Source of the DNA: Tribonema minus
Lineage: Eukaryota; Sar; Xanthophyceae; Tribonematales; Tribonemataceae
NCBI GenBank assembly: GCA_017506865.1
Contig: JAFCMP010000096.1
Location: forward strand, 62,001-126,000
Length of the DNA: 64,000 nt
Direction of reading: 5' to 3'
A program made the position numbers and the translations under genes. This document shows, piece after piece, positions 1 to 15,000 of the stretch. Positions within the stretch are counted from its first letter, which is position 1; every line of letters starts with the position of its first letter. The notes below the pieces were generated by a model, which did no database searches, had not been told where the DNA came from, and was given only the letters and a program-made list of their open reading frames with translations.

Positions 1-3000
1 GCAGGCGCACGCCGTACTGCGCCGTCTTCGCCGCCAGGGCCTCCCAGTCCGCCGCGTTGAAGCCGGAGCACGATGTCAGCGCACCGACGAGCGCTGTAAC
101 CGCCGACACCTGCGTTACAGTTACGGGATTTGAGTACATAAGGGTGCATCAGGGTTGGGGTGTGAGCAACACGCCTGGGCGAACGTGGCAGCAACTCCGC
201 CATAGGAGAACACAGCGCAGCATGCCTCAGCTGGTTAGCTGGGCCAACGCTGGGAGCACGGCACTGGCGCAGCGTTGGCGCAGCGCAGGCGAGCATCATG
301 GCGTAGCACGCAGCTGCGCCGCAGGCGCTGCCGACGTGCAGTGAGCGCAATTAGAACTTTAAAATGTGACATGCCTGCACTCACGGGCTCTACAGTACCC
401 TGATCTGGTCTCTGCGAAGAGGACATGCACAGTCTCATGTGACATCCTTTTTTGCCATAAAGTAGTCCTCCTTTGGGACATTAGTCAACTCAACTCAATT
501 TAACTCAAGCGCAGTCAAGGTAAGTACATAAACCCAGTCTCGGCTTGCCTTGCTCGCGCGCAAAAACATCAAAGCTCTGAACTGCAGCGCGTGACTCTCC
601 TGCGCGCGCACAACTTCAATACTGCCAAGTTCAGCGTGTGACTTGCCTGTGCGCGCGCCTCCGTGAGCTCGTCCTCGTAGAGTATGCACGCCTGGCTGAC
701 GAACTCGTAGGCAATCGCGGGGAAGCCCGCCCTGTCCGCAGCTGCGGAGCAGAGAGCGGCGCGCGGAAGGACAGGCACGTCACATGCTGACAGCATTCAG
801 GATTGTTGAAGTGGGAGTTGCAGGCGCGCCCGGAGGTGCGCGGCGGGCCAGCGTCATAATCTCGAACGATGTTCATGAGGCATCGGGCTACAGTTCAAGG
901 CGAACCTCAAGTGTGCGCGCTGATGCGTCTGCCGCACCAGCGTGCAATTGCGATGAGGCACATGCAGTTTAAGGGCGACTCTCCCTTTGCCCTGCAGGAC
1001 GACGGCAAAATGAGTTGAGCAACGGCAGCAGAACAAGACACGTGCATCAAACGCATATAGGGTTAGGGTTGGGCGCCACATCGCGGTGGACCAAGGGCTC
1101 TGCGCGGCGGCAGCGGTTGACGTGCCGCTGAGCGTCACCACGAGCGCTGCAAACTGCAACTTCGAAGTTGCAAGCGGCAGCGCTCACCTATGGCGCACTG
1201 CAGGAACAGCCGCAGCGACGCGGCGGGGAACATGGGCGCCATCGCCGTCACCGTCTCGTGCACAAACTGGAACATCTTGCGGCTGCCGTACTTGAGCGGC
1301 GACACCGCGGGTGCCGCCGCCGCCGCCGCCGCCTCTGCTGCCGCGGCGCCGTCTTCATCTGCACCTGGCGACGCTGCCGCCACCGTTGCCGCTTTTGCCG
1401 CCGCCACTGCCAGCACAGCCGCCGCCTGCGGGCTGCTCGCCGCCGCCGCTGCCGCAGGCGGCGTTGCCGGCGCAGGCGCTGCCGCCGCTGCTGCTTGCGC
1501 AGCCGGCGGCACAGCGGGAGATTCGAGCGCAGCTGCCGCCGCGCCGCCGCCGTCCGCCGCTTCCCCGTCCGCCGGCTGAGCCGCCTCCTCTGATGCAACT
1601 TCAACCATTGAAGTTGCAGGCGACGCCGTTTCTTGCTCCGCCTCTGCTGCGGCAGCGGCAGCGGCGCTGTGCGGGGAGCCGTGCGCATTTGCCGCAGTGA
1701 GCTCTGCAACGGCGGCGCCTTGCGTGCCGTCGCCATTGTCGTCGGCGGCGGCGGCCGCGGCGGGGGAGCGCGGCGGCGATGGGATGGGCGACGGTATGGT
1801 CTTGGGCTGCGGCGCCGCGGGCGTGCTGACGCCTGTCGTGTGAAACGGCAATGTCATTGGTGCTGGGCATTAGTGATAGCGTGTGCCCATGTGCAGGCCC
1901 TAGATGGTATGCGCTTGCTGGCAGCTGTCGACTGCGGCGACTTTGTTGGTATCAACTGGTGTACTTCAAGAACTTGTACTTTGCAGCACAAGTCATTTTG
2001 TGATGAAGTTGAGCTTGCACCGCGGGCCCTTTGGTGGCTTCGCGCTGTGTAGCGCAGGTTAGGGCATCAGACACGAAGTTGCGCACTCGTTGTTGTCAAT
2101 TGATATACTACAAGTACTTGTACTTTGCAGCGATCAGGCGCATGCAGGCCCAGCTGAGGCTCTCCTCGGGTGTAGCCTTGCTGCCCTACGCACACGCAGC
2201 AAATGAGCGCCTGTGACACGCTACGGCAGCGAGTCGTCGCGACAGAGTCTCGTCGAAAACGGGTGCAGCAACGAGAGCAGCGGCTCAACAGCGGTTGCAC
2301 AGCAATGTTTGTGGAGAACCGTTTCGCCGCTCACACCTCTACCGCTCGCCTCTTTTCGTCGCCGCCAGCGCCCACTGGCAGCTGCGTGTCAATGAATGAG
2401 CCACACTCTGAGCTGTGCCAAGGACCAGTCGGCGGCACCCCCTGCACAGGCTCAGGCGATCACGATGTACTCTACATCATCCCACATGGGCAGGAAGCTG
2501 CGCCGGACACCAGCAGATGACCCCAACCGCAAGTGGTACACAGCGCACTTGCTGCCCGAACTCTGCCTCACGCGCATTGAAGACGCAAAACTATACAGTG
2601 CTTGCCATTCTCGAAGACTGTCCCCCTTCTCAAGTTTCAACGCGTGTGAGGCAGAGTCGGGGCAGTAAGTGGGCCGTACACCACTTTTGGCCGGGGTCAT
2701 CGAAAATGGGCGCTGCGCGTCTTGCATTCGAGTACACATCGAGTACACAAGGCTCGCCTGCGGCTGTGAAGCGCGTGCCGCCGACTGATTGTGGGCATCG
2801 CTCGGCGCTGGTTTATTGACACGCAGCTGCCAGTGAACACTGGCGGCGATGAGAAGAGGCAAGCGGTGGAGATATGAGCGGCCAAATGTACCACTTGAAG
2901 TACGCGAATCATTTCTGTACAACGGCCTGCGTCACATTTGCAGCCGCACCTACGTCACCCAGCCTTGCGGAAGAAAGGCGCCATGTATGTGGGCGCTGTT

Positions 3001-6000
3001 CGCCAGTTGCGAGCAACTGCAAAGGCTGAGGAACACTGCTGTTACGCCGAAGTTAGCACATGCTCCATACATGCAAAACCGCATGTGCAGATGCGGCCTC
3101 CACCCCCGCACAACCGTGCATCAACAACAGACCCGCAAAAACACTGTTCTTTTGTGAGCGGCGTTAGCGGGCCTGCAAGAGCATCGGCGTACTGAGTATG
3201 CAGGCGCTCGTACATGTGATGTTGCAACTACAATTTAAAAGTTCAAGTGGAGACGCTCCATCACGAGCGGACACCCAACACACTCTGCAACACAGCAAAG
3301 GGCGCTGCCTCACCGCTGCCTCCGCCGCCGCCCGCGTCCGCGCGCTGCTGCGGCGCCGCCGCCGCCGCCTGCGGCGTCGCCGCGCCCGGCGGCGGCGACG
3401 GCAGCAGCAGCGGCGGCGGCGACGGCGCGGGCGGCGGTGGCGGCGCGGCGGCGGCGGCCAGCTCCACGCGCCGCGCCTCCTGCGCCAGCGCCAGCGCCGC
3501 AAAGACGAGCGGCACGAGGGTGTGGCGGATGCGCGTCTCACCGCCGCGTCCGAAGTGGCGGCGCACCGTCAGCATCACCTGAATGGCGCGCGGGGGGGGG
3601 GGGGGGGGGGGGCAGACGCAGCGCGCATGAAGTTTGGTGAGCGTACTTGTTGTGCAGGTGGTGCTGCTGCGGCACTTGCTGCCTGCAGCACGTCAAGTGG
3701 CGGCGGAAGCGCGCTGCGCCGCCGGAGCAGCGAAGGTGACGGACGGTGCACAGCGGAGGAATGCGCGCGGGGGGGGGGGGGGGGGGGTTGGGGGAGATCC
3801 AGGTCGGCGTAGAACACAGGCAGTTGCGTAGAGGGCACAACAGGCAGAGATCAGACAAGCTGCGCGTGTACACGGGCGTACCGTGCCAAGGCCCGCTACA
3901 CGTTACACAAGTCACTCGACCACCTATCCCTAACCCTAGCGTTAACCCTTGATGCGCGAGCGTCCAACCCTAACCCTAACCCTTAATGCGCGAGTGTCCA
4001 CTCCGCACACGCGACCCCCCCTCACCTCAAAGGCGGCGTCGGTGTCGTCGCGCGGTATGAGGTGCACGAGGCGCGCCGCCAGCTGCTGGTCCGCGACCAC
4101 GTCCTCCATGGCCGCGGTGCCCGCTGGCGGCGGCAGCGGCGGCATCGCCCCTGGGGGGACCGGGGGGTCCACCAGCAGGGGGGCCATCATGCCGAGAAGG
4201 CGATCCACCGTGTCAGGGTCGCTGCGCACGAGCGGCGACGGAGGCGCGCCACGCAGCGTGAGCACGGGACATGTATGCAGGTGTGTTGCATGTAGGAACG
4301 CAAGTGCGACCGCAGTGCAAGAGTACGTCATGTACCAGCAGCACGGCCACGGCCTGCCCACCGGTGCACTGCACTCAGGCCACTCGCATCAGACCTGCGT
4401 TCGACGTCTCCCCATGAGTTGCGTATGTTTACCATGCAAGGTCACGCCTGCCATGCAGCGCGCTAGCAGCCCTATCTGAGAGGCTCGCTGAGCGCGACTA
4501 CGGACGTCAGCAGCGTGCGCGCGACGACGGCGTGGCTTGTCTACACATGCGCTGTACTCAGGCTCATAAAAAAAGAAAGATCTCCATCATACAGGGTGAA
4601 CTTCATCATGCACCGCGCCATCTCAGTTACCTAAGGGGCTCGCTGAGCGCGACCACGGACGTCAGCAGCGCGCGCGCGACGACGGCGCGGCCCGCCCACG
4701 GCAGCAGCCCCAGCAGCGGCGCAAAGCGCTCCAGCGAGAGCGCCTGCGTGCCGAGCGAGCGCAGCGGCGCCAGCAGCAGCCGCTGCAGCGCGTCCACCGC
4801 CGCGTCGCTGAGCTGCGCGGCGAAGAGAGCGCGCGCGTCACCGGTTGAAGTTTCATTGAAGTGGAGCTCTGGTCGTCATATTGATGCGAGCGGCGCAGCA
4901 GCGTCACGAGATATGAAGGAGCGCCGGCGTGGTGGCCGTGCGCTGCGGGGGAACGTGATGGCAGCGCTCCGCCGGGCAGCAGCGCTCGACCACGCAGCAC
5001 AGCGCAGCGCAGAGCACTGACATAGTGCAGTGTCCGCGCATCACCATCCAGTAATCAGCAGAGGTGAGGCTCGTCAACAGCCACATGGGTGAGAGCATGC
5101 GCTGCACCGCTGCCTCGATCGTCGCTTTCGGAGCGTGTCGACTGCGACGGCGTCTGTCCGCGCATGCGTATTCATTGAACTGGAGCCTGGTCGTGGATGT
5201 TGATGCGCGCGGTGCTGCAGCGTCGCGGTTTATGAAGAGGCGCTGGCGTGGTGATGAGTGCACTGCGCGCGTGCATGATGACAGCGCTCCGCCACGCAGC
5301 AGCGCTCAGGTGCACAGCGCAGCGCAGCGCGCAGCACATTCAGAGTGCAGCGCCCAACAGCTGGGACCGTGCATCTGACGCCATCCAAGCAGTCGACGCC
5401 CGTTGCAGAGTCAAAGCTCTGTGCATGCAGAAAGTCCTACACGCTCTGTTCGGAAGTGCCCCCCTTCCGCAAGCTGAGCAATCGAATGCCTTCGACCGCG
5501 CGCACATGTGAGGCCAGAAGCGTCTTTATGGTGGGTTGAGCACCGCTGCGAGTGCATACCTGCGCGACCTGAGTGCGCTCGGCCACCGCCCGCGCCATCA
5601 CGCCAAAGCAGTGTTTGACGCAGGCGATCACGGTGCCGTTCCTGAACGTCTTTGCACAGTCTCTGCGCAACAAGTTCACCATGAACATTCAGGCCAGAGG
5701 CGCCTTGATTAGGTAGGTTGAGCACCGCTGCCAGTGCATACCTGCACGTCCTGCGTGCGCACGGCCACCGCCTGCGCTGCCACGCCAAGGCAGTGGTCGA
5801 CGTAGGCGATCGTGGACGGGTAGCAGCGCGACGCAAACTCCAGCAGCGAGCCCTGGGGGTCAACAAGGGCGAAGGGGAGAGGGAGGGGGGAGGGGGGAGG
5901 TGAGCACGGCGAATGCGGACACGGTGACCGGCGCGCCGTCGTCATCGTCAATATATCTAGATGTCTACGCTGGTGAGCTGCGCGCAAACTGCAGCAGCGA

Positions 6001-9000
6001 GACCTGGCAGTAGAAGCGCAAGGCGGCAGTGCGCAACACGGTTCGTGAAGCAGCGCGTGGTATCGTCTGGAATCCGGAAGAGCGCGCTGGGGTGGCGGGC
6101 TTCAGTGCTGGCGGCGCGCAAGAGCCGATCTGTGCGACTGATGCCACGGCAGTGTTATCGCGGCGCGCCGGAGGCGCGCACCGCAGCAAGCCTGCATGGC
6201 AGCAAGGGGCATATCTCGAGTACCTACACATGGGAAGCAGAAGTATACACTAACAAGAGCAAAAACGATTGCGGCGCATGCATACGAACGTGGCTGTCGC
6301 GGCACGCCACCGCCGCACTAAGACAAAGACTTATGCCTCAAAGCCTTGACGGGCACGAGTCCTTAGGGGAAGCAGAAGTATACACATCAACACAGAGAAG
6401 CTGCGCACCAAACGTAATTATTTATTGCGTATTTGGACAAAAACTATGCCTCAGACCCTCGGCAAGCATGAGCCCGCGAATTGAAAATAAAAACATGCGG
6501 CGCAATGCGCACCTGCAGCAGCACGATCTCCGCGAGGTCCATGCTGGGGCGCTCCTGTATGAGGCGCGCCACGCAGTCGTTGAGCTGCGTGAACGTGGAC
6601 GCGTCGCCGGGGAGCGCGGAACCGTCCGTCTGCAGCAGCGCTCAGCAGGAAAGACCGGGCGTACGAAGGGCCGCGTGAGTGGGGGCTGACGCCAGGGGGC
6701 GTACAGGAGTAGGACTGGGCGTTAGGACTAGGATCCAGTTGTACGGGGTTGGGACTAGGCGCCAGGAGGCACTGAAAAATCTGGACGATGCGGAACCGTC
6801 CGTCTGCAGCAGTGCTCAGCAGGAAAGACAGGGCAAGCGCGCGGCGCGTGAGAGCGGGATGACGCCAGGGGGTCTACAGGGCTAGGACTCGGCGTTAGGG
6901 TCACGGCCAGGACTGGACCTGTTGAACCCATGTGCAAGCCTGACCCTAACCTTTCACGAGCTGCAACGTAGCCAGCTGCTCATTGAAGCTGTCAAGTGAG
7001 CAAGGGCTGAAGAAACGCAACACTTTGTCCACGGTTAGAGAACACACCTGGAGGAGGGCTGCTGCCACCTGCAATGGCGGACGCAATGTTCATGATCGAT
7101 GGCTGCGCCAACAGTCAAGTCGCATGTAGACATGACATTGTATGGGTATGTATGTACGCATGATGCGCGTGATCAGCTCGATGGTTGATGCGTAGCAAGG
7201 CTGCGCAACACCGCTTTCCAACAAAGAAACTGCAGGGCAGAGAACGTCTGCCCTGGGCGCAGGCCATGGCCTTAGCAAAATGCAATTATGTTGAGTGTAG
7301 GCTTGCCACAATCTTATTGCACCGCTCTGCAGTTCCCGTTGCACACATGGGTGTGTGGCACGCCACCGCAATCCGAGGTTGAGCACTGGCCCCTGCAATA
7401 ATAATGGGATGTCCAAGTGTATTGGGGTAAAGTGCACGTCTTCGTTCTCGGATGAGGTGACTAGGTCCATACATGGGATGTGTCGTCAGTGACTCGTCAC
7501 ACAGCGTCGCACGACGCCTAACCCTACTCATTATCCTAATCCCACCCGTCACCCTCGGGCAGATCCTCCGCGCGAGACCCCCGCGCTGCACGTGCCATTG
7601 CAAATGCCAGCTTCAGTGTGCATGCGCCATACGAAGCCCAAACCTAGTTGTGATCCTAATCCTACCCCTGGCTGATCCCCCATGGAAAGAACTCCGTCGT
7701 ACTGCATGTGCCGTCAGCGTCAGTGGTTGCAGCCTCGTGAGCGCCCCTGCACCAGAAGGTGGACTTGGGGGCCTTGAGAACGAAGCTTCGGGACACAACC
7801 TCAAAGAGTACCCCTGTCCCACACGTATCTCCCCACCCTACCCTCAACCCTAACCCCAACCCAACACGACCGAACCCCCAAACCTAACCCTACCTAACAA
7901 ACCCGAACCCTACTCAAAACCTCTGCGTGGATCACGTCGCCGCACGCGGCGTTGTGAAGGCCAGCTGCAGTGTTCAGTACCCCTCAAGTATCCCTCTGAA
8001 TCATCAGCCACCTCCTGACTTTGTACATGATGACCAGCATGAGAGTGCCACTTCAAGAGCACCCCCCGCAACAGGGGGCTGCAACGTCTGCAACGCTCAG
8101 CGGGAGTGCTGCACGGCAATCTCACCTCCGCGTACTTGGACAGGCGCTGCATGAGGCTCTCCAGTATCAGGCGCACGCGCACTTTCTCCTGCACGCGCGC
8201 ACGAGTCATGACGCCGCTGTTCATCAGTCATCTTGGGTGCATGTCCAGGGAATGATGATTGGCAGTGCTTCAATGAGTACTGCTACGCACACACTAACTG
8301 CGTCCTGCACAAAGACCGCAGCTCAAACAAAACAAAACGGATACCTTGAAGCGACACAGAATTCTTAAAAGTCATTGAATGGACATCGCTCAACTTGATC
8401 CTAAAGTTAATGCTGACAACGATACATCAACATCATGGCTTTTAGGACGTCATTTCTGAGACCACAGCGGCACCCCCCTTTGAGCTGCGAGCACCCCGCC
8501 GCGCGTTGCACGCTGGCTCAACTTGCAGTTAGGGTTAGGGTCAGACTTGACTCTACTCCTAGCCCTAACCCCAACCCCAGAGGAAAATATGCATGATGAT
8601 GACGAAACTCCGTGCATCGAGGCTCGCCAGCAGCTGCAATGCATTTGCCTGCGCACGCTGACAGACAGTTGCAGCTGTCGACACCCATATGCACACTTTT
8701 TTTTTTTGCTGCGCACTAGACATTCTGGTCAAAGCGCGCACCAGTCAATATGGAAAACCTGTTTCAAATGGCGATGATTCTGTCTCAGGCGCCTGTCAAA
8801 GCATCTCAAGTTCCAATCCAACCAAATATGCAGCGACTGCGCTATGAAATAAAAAATGGGGGCCAGCGAGCGGCGGCTGCAACTTCAAACGACTTGACTC
8901 GAACAAGGTGACTCTGAGTCTGACCTTGAGCTTCAGCAGGCTCTCCAGGAACACCGGCAGCGCGTGGATGTGGAATTCGTCCGGGAAGCCCTGCGCAGCA

Positions 9001-12000
9001 GCAGCAGCGAGACGCGCATGCAATGAGCGCTGAGGCACACGGCGCACTGCATACCCACACGACTGATTATCAGTGTCATTTACAGTGGTGGGTACGCCCG
9101 ACTGATCAGTGTCATATGCAGTGGGATGTACTGTGCTTATCAGGTATGCTGTGCGATACATGGCGTACCACTACTTCCACGGCCTCCATGACCTGTCAAA
9201 TGCAGTTGCGTCAGGCAGGTGAGGTGTGTACGCGCATGGCTAGCACGGCGCCGCTAAAGACCGCATGCGTCACAGCAGCATGCATTGCGCGTTCGCCGGT
9301 TCCACACACGTTGTCGTTTATCAAAGTCAGGCGACCGACCGGCCCGAGCAGTGTGGCGCGTGAGCATTGACGCATTGGCGTCGCCGCAGTCTGAGCGCTG
9401 TGATGCCGGAGCGCTGACAAACGGGCATCCATCGCCACAGGGTAGCTGAGCGTTGCCAGGCCTGAGCACTGATGCAGTGCCGATCGCGACAGTCTGACCG
9501 CCGTGACGAGAGCACTGACGCCAGCACGTTGGCGTCGCCGCAGGGCAGCTGAGCGTTGCGACGCTTGAGCGCTGACGCACCGGCACCGCCGCCTGGGCAG
9601 ACGCGCGCCGCAACACATTGAGGCCGAGCTACAGGAGCCACCAGGGCAGCTAGGGTTGCGTGGCGCATCAAGGCGAGGAGAAACTTCAAGTTGCACTTTG
9701 CAGCGCATGGGGTCCTTCCTCAGCACGCGCGTCTTCAAACGCGAGCGCGATTCCTGCGTGCCACGCGTGCGCAAGCGCGAGCGTGATACCTGCCTGCCAC
9801 GCCACCGTCGGCGGCGGGCGAGCGGGCGCGCGACCACCACACCCCTCGTGTACTGTACCACTGAATCCCTCGTGTACTGTAGTGTACTGTACCTGTACGA
9901 TGCAGTCCATGAGGTAGCTCTGTGCGATGGTGTCGCGGCACGTCACCACCTGGTCGAGGACGCGCGGCAGCACGGCCGTCTGCGGGGGACGCAGGGGGAG
10001 GTAGGCGTCAGTGACATTCGTCAGGGAGAGCAGCAGCAGTGCTCAAGTCAAATTGTCTCACTCTAACCCTAACCCTAAGCGCCAGCGCCCAACTCGCCGC
10101 CAAGAAACGCCCCAGCGGCATCAGTCAGAGAGAAGAAATGTCCACGAGGTGCTGTGCTCCGCAAAGTCATGTAGTACAAACTCGTGTAGCACGGCCGTCT
10201 GCGGGCGGCGCAGCGGGGCAGCGGGGGCATAGGCATCCGTGACAATCGTCGGGAAGCGGAAACAGTCATCTAATGCGTGCTGCTGAAGGCGGGTAGCGCC
10301 AGGGAGAGAAAGCATTCATCTCATGCGCGCCGCTATGTCAAGCCGAGCGGTGCGGCTGTCTGCAGGCACGCCCCAGCGGCATCAGTCAGAGAGGAAATAC
10401 CAATAGGGGTGCTGCGCACCGCACAGTCATGCCGGGCGCAGCGGCGCAGGCGGCGTACACATCCGCGGCGTTTGTCAGGGAGAGGAACGCACGGTACCGC
10501 GTCGCGCGCCGCCACGTGGAGTGGCGGTTTCACTTGTCGAAGTACACATAATGCAGAAATGTATCCACGAGGCTGACCTTGTACGCGCATCCTTAAGTAT
10601 GCTCCAGTAAACATAAATGTTGGAGTACACATGATGGAGACACACACTGTCAGTGTATTGACGATGCTAAAAACGTGTATTCCACGATGCTGGCATTGTG
10701 CATCATCGAGTGTACTGTCCGTGGACGCACATGTTGGAGTACACATGGAGTACACACGTTGTAAAAGTGTATCCACAAGGCTGACCTTGTACATCTCAGC
10801 GTCCACGCCCTCCAGCTCGCTCAGGCGCTCCAGATTCGTGCCCACCAGCACCCGCAGATCTGCGCGCTCACAACGATACATACATACCAGGCGTCAGGCG
10901 CGACGCCAGGTGGCAGCGGGTCGCGTGAGACGCGCCACTGACAGTTGAAATTATGTGTCGGCGGTACATACATACCAGCGTCGACGTCAGGCGCAGAGCC
11001 AGGCAGCAGAGGGTGTGCAAGACGTGCAACCGGCACTAGCACCGGTACACAGACACCCGGCGTCAGGCGCGACATCAGGTCGGCAGCGGGTGACGCTGAC
11101 AGTTGAAGTTCTGCAACAGCGGAGCGTCACTCCTGCACCAGCTTTGGTCGGCAGGCTATGCACATCGGGCGACTGTGCTGTGTCCCTGCACACGGCAGCG
11201 CGGCGGGCGACTGAACACGCATCCAAGGGCAGGTAGGTATGTATGCCAATCAGGAGGCGCCGAGCCCCCGCCCCCCTATGAGACGGTGCCCATTGCTCGC
11301 TCCAGCTTTTGGATGAGGGCTAAGGTTAGCGCCATGCACACGCATCTAGTGGCGACGAGACGCACGCAGAGGCGCTGAGATCATGACGTTGAGTGAGTGA
11401 AACGCTGGCAGCGGCGGCGCGCGCAGGCGCCGAGGTCTACGTGCCATGTGCCGCCATCTCAACGCACAGCCACACTTGGTCTGCTCTGGTACACGCCGCA
11501 TGCGCACCGTCCGCCGCGGCACACGCGCGCGTGGAGAGTGGCATTGAGCACTGCCGCAGCGCCGCTAGGTGCGGACGCCGGTCGCACGCACGCTGACGCC
11601 ACGGTCGCAAGCCTCAGGAAGCCTGTGCCACGCGCCACATACGCGTCCACGACGTGGCGGCGCAAACACCGAACTTCAATGTTGAACTTCACTTGAACTG
11701 AGCCTACAACTGTCAAAGGCGACGCACCTCTTCTTCCCGCTCCCTGCGCCGCTTTCCTTGACGCCGCCATGCGCGCAACTTGTAAATAAACTGCAACTTG
11801 AATTTTGAAAAGCTCCACATCAGCAGGCCCAGCCTGCTGCCCAGGCCCGTTTTTGCGCTTCTGCATCCCTTTAAACCCAGCCCCCCCCGCGCGCAGTCAA
11901 CACAACTTCAACTTTGGGAGGTGACGCACCTTTTCTTTCCCGCTGCCTGCGCCTTTTTGTCCTTGACGGCGGCCTGCGCGCACCTTTAGATATTCAACAT

Positions 12001-15000
12001 TAAACTTTGATGTAATCTATACCAGGCGCGGCACCGCTCTTGAACTACTGCATCCCTACCCGCCACCGCACCCAAACACAACTTCAACTTCTGAGGTGAC
12101 GCACCTCTTCTTTCACGCTCCCTGCGCCTTTTGTCCTTGACGGCGGCCTGCGCGTGCATGCGCACCCACAGGCGATTCGACTCCGCAAAGTTCTCCAGCA
12201 CAAACTCCAGGCAGTCGCTCACGCTGCGCGCAGAAAGGCCGTTTCGCAAGCGAATACGTGCAGGTCGTGCTATCAGCTGAGCATTGACGCGGTTAGCAGG
12301 CGCGCCTTTGAATTGTTCAAGCTCTACGGTGGCTGCGGAGCGCACGGATGCGCATGAAGCGCGTGCCGTCAGCTGTGCGGGTGCGGCGGTTGCACTTGCG
12401 CTGACGAATGTATGTGGCGTCAGCGGAGTTCAGGGCCTGCCCCAATTGAAGCCAAGAGCCGAGGCCTGCTGCTTCCGCAGCTGGCACCAATGCACGGTGC
12501 GAACACCTATGCTGGGGTTGCATTTTGAGGCCAGTCATAAACGCCAGTCATTTTTCTAATTGGCCATCTCAAATCGCGGACCCCTCTCCCCTTCTTACTT
12601 TTGTACCGCAAATGTTGGACCCCGTGCATAACATCAAACAAGACGGAACTCAAACTTTCAAAGAGGCACTACTTCTATGTGATAACCAACTCTTCTCGGT
12701 GGTGGGATGTCATGTGAGAACCAAGCATATGCACACGATGCAAGCGCAAAATAGGGACTTCTCAAGAGCGCCTTCATGCATGCTCACCTGCCCCCCTCCC
12801 CCTCATACGGCGTCCCCGTGTCCGGCAGCTTGTCCTTGGTGACCTGGCTCAGGTAGAAGCGCAGGAACAGCCCGCGCATCGGCTGCTGCACCCCCTTGGC
12901 CATCTCCAGCAGGTCGCTGAGCACTGCATGCGCCGGCGCCTGGAAGGCAGCGTTCAACATCAATGACACGGGTGTTAAACTCCCGGCCGCATGAGATGCC
13001 AGAACACACAACAGCTAGCGCGTCGCTTGGTGATCATCATGCTTCAATGCAGGAGTCGGGCAGGCCGAACAACGGCCGTGCTCGCAGAAGAGCACGGCCC
13101 GCGCCGGCGCCTGCAGGCAGCGCTCAGGAACAATGACGCGTGCGCGTCAATCTCCCGCATGAGAGGCCGAAACACGCAAGAGCTGGCGCATTGCTTACGT
13201 ACGACACGGTCATCATGCCTTGATGTAGAGCCCGTGGGCAGGCTGCAGCAGCCATGCTCACGTCAGAGGCCGTCACCACGCGATGCACCTGAGCCAGTCC
13301 AATCAGCCTCTGCATGCCTATGCCCAGATTATTCAGCAAGATATGGAGCTTTCACGTGCACTGCGCGCATGGCGCGATCTGACTGCAGAGGGTACGCACG
13401 GGTTGATGGCTTACCTCGCCAGACCTGATGTAGCAGCTGCCCACAGTGCACAGCAGGTACAGCCGCGGCAGCACCTGCGCACAGGCTGCGAGAAGCAAAG
13501 CGGCACCAGACGGCGAAGCATTAATGACACCGCAGCATCCTTTGGTTAAACACCTGAACAACACCTTGAAGTTGTAAACTTTTGAAGTACATCACTTGAA
13601 GTTGTTTCCGCGTGCTCGAGGCACTGAGCAGGCGAGAAGCATTGTGGGCCGCAGCAGCGCTCGCCGACCGTCGGTGGAGCGCTGCAGCGTCATAGAGCGC
13701 ATGAGAGCACAGTACTTCTGGAAGTCCATAGATGCAGTTCGCAACTTGAAGTTCAAGTTGTAGCTACCCTACCTCACGCACACTGCGCACGCAATAGCCG
13801 ATTCAGCCATGCAGACGCGTGCTGCACACCTAGCTACCCCAGCTGCGCACCCCGCGCACGAACTTGCGACAGCCATACGAAACGAACGCATTGCGCGGCG
13901 GGCTGAGGGTGTGGCGTGCCGCACTGCAGGCCGCGCGCGCTGCTGTACCTGCTCAAACTTCCTGCCGCAGTCTCGTGAGGTTGAGTTCCGAGACGCCGTC
14001 AACAGCTCACGCCAGGCAGCACATGCCGCCGCTGGTCTTTCGATGCTCGTTTACAGACTCGCTCGGATGCGCCGCGCAGGGCGACAGCGCGCTGCTCTGG
14101 TAACTTTCCCGACACCTCTACTTCGCTGAAGATTCTAAAGGGCTAAAGGATCGATAGGCCATGCTTTTGCAGTGTGTACTCATACTGAAAATTAACTTCA
14201 AGTTGGTTACCTTGACTGAGCGCTGCCTCACCTTGCACGTGCTCGTACAGCTGCACCATGGGCGTCCCCTTCGCGTTGAGGACCAGGAAGAACTCCTCCA
14301 GGTAGCGCAGCTGCGCCGCTACCTGCGGCGACGGCGACGACGCACGCGCGCGCAGCAGCAGCGCTCAGCTGATGCGTCGCTCCAGCAGTGCTCATCAGTG
14401 GTCAGCGCTCAGCTCCCCGTGTGCAGCACGCAGCAGCGCTCAGGTGCAACGCCGACAGATGAGCGTTGCTGCCTTAGAGCATAGCATGGTGCGCATGGTG
14501 TCCACCGAGGGCCGCCCGACGCAAAACGCATCTCGGGAGCGTTGCTGCCGCAGTGCACTGCTCGGCGTGTTGTACACACTGCGTGGTGGGCCAAACAGGA
14601 CCACGCCGACCGCGCAACAGCGCACCTCGAGAGCAGCCGCAATCTGCCTACAGCGGCAGCGCAGCAACTGACACGAGCACACGTAACAGGCGGCATTCCC
14701 TCACCTGCAGGTAGAGCTCAAAGTACGTCTTGGGAGCCAGCGTCGCGACCTTGAGCTCTGCGCGGCGGCACGACAGACGGCGCAGTCGCGACAATCAGCG
14801 GCGCCGGCAGCACGTGGAGCGTTGCTATGACGATGCCGTCCGATCACAACTTGAAAGTCCCCAGAGAATCCAGCGCTTGGCACCCCCGCCGACTAGAGGG
14901 CTTGACGACACCACATAGACGGTAGCGAGAGCAGAGCGAAGTAGCGGCAGCGGCGGGAGCGCTGTTTAGGTGATGAATGTGCCGGCTGTTGGCATATGAC

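Noticed and set aside
1168-1736. Several Arg- or Pro-rich open frames on both strands over VPS35 exon 16
   Set aside because: They come from reading GCC triplets in the wrong frame; the alanine frame joins the VPS35 exons in phase.
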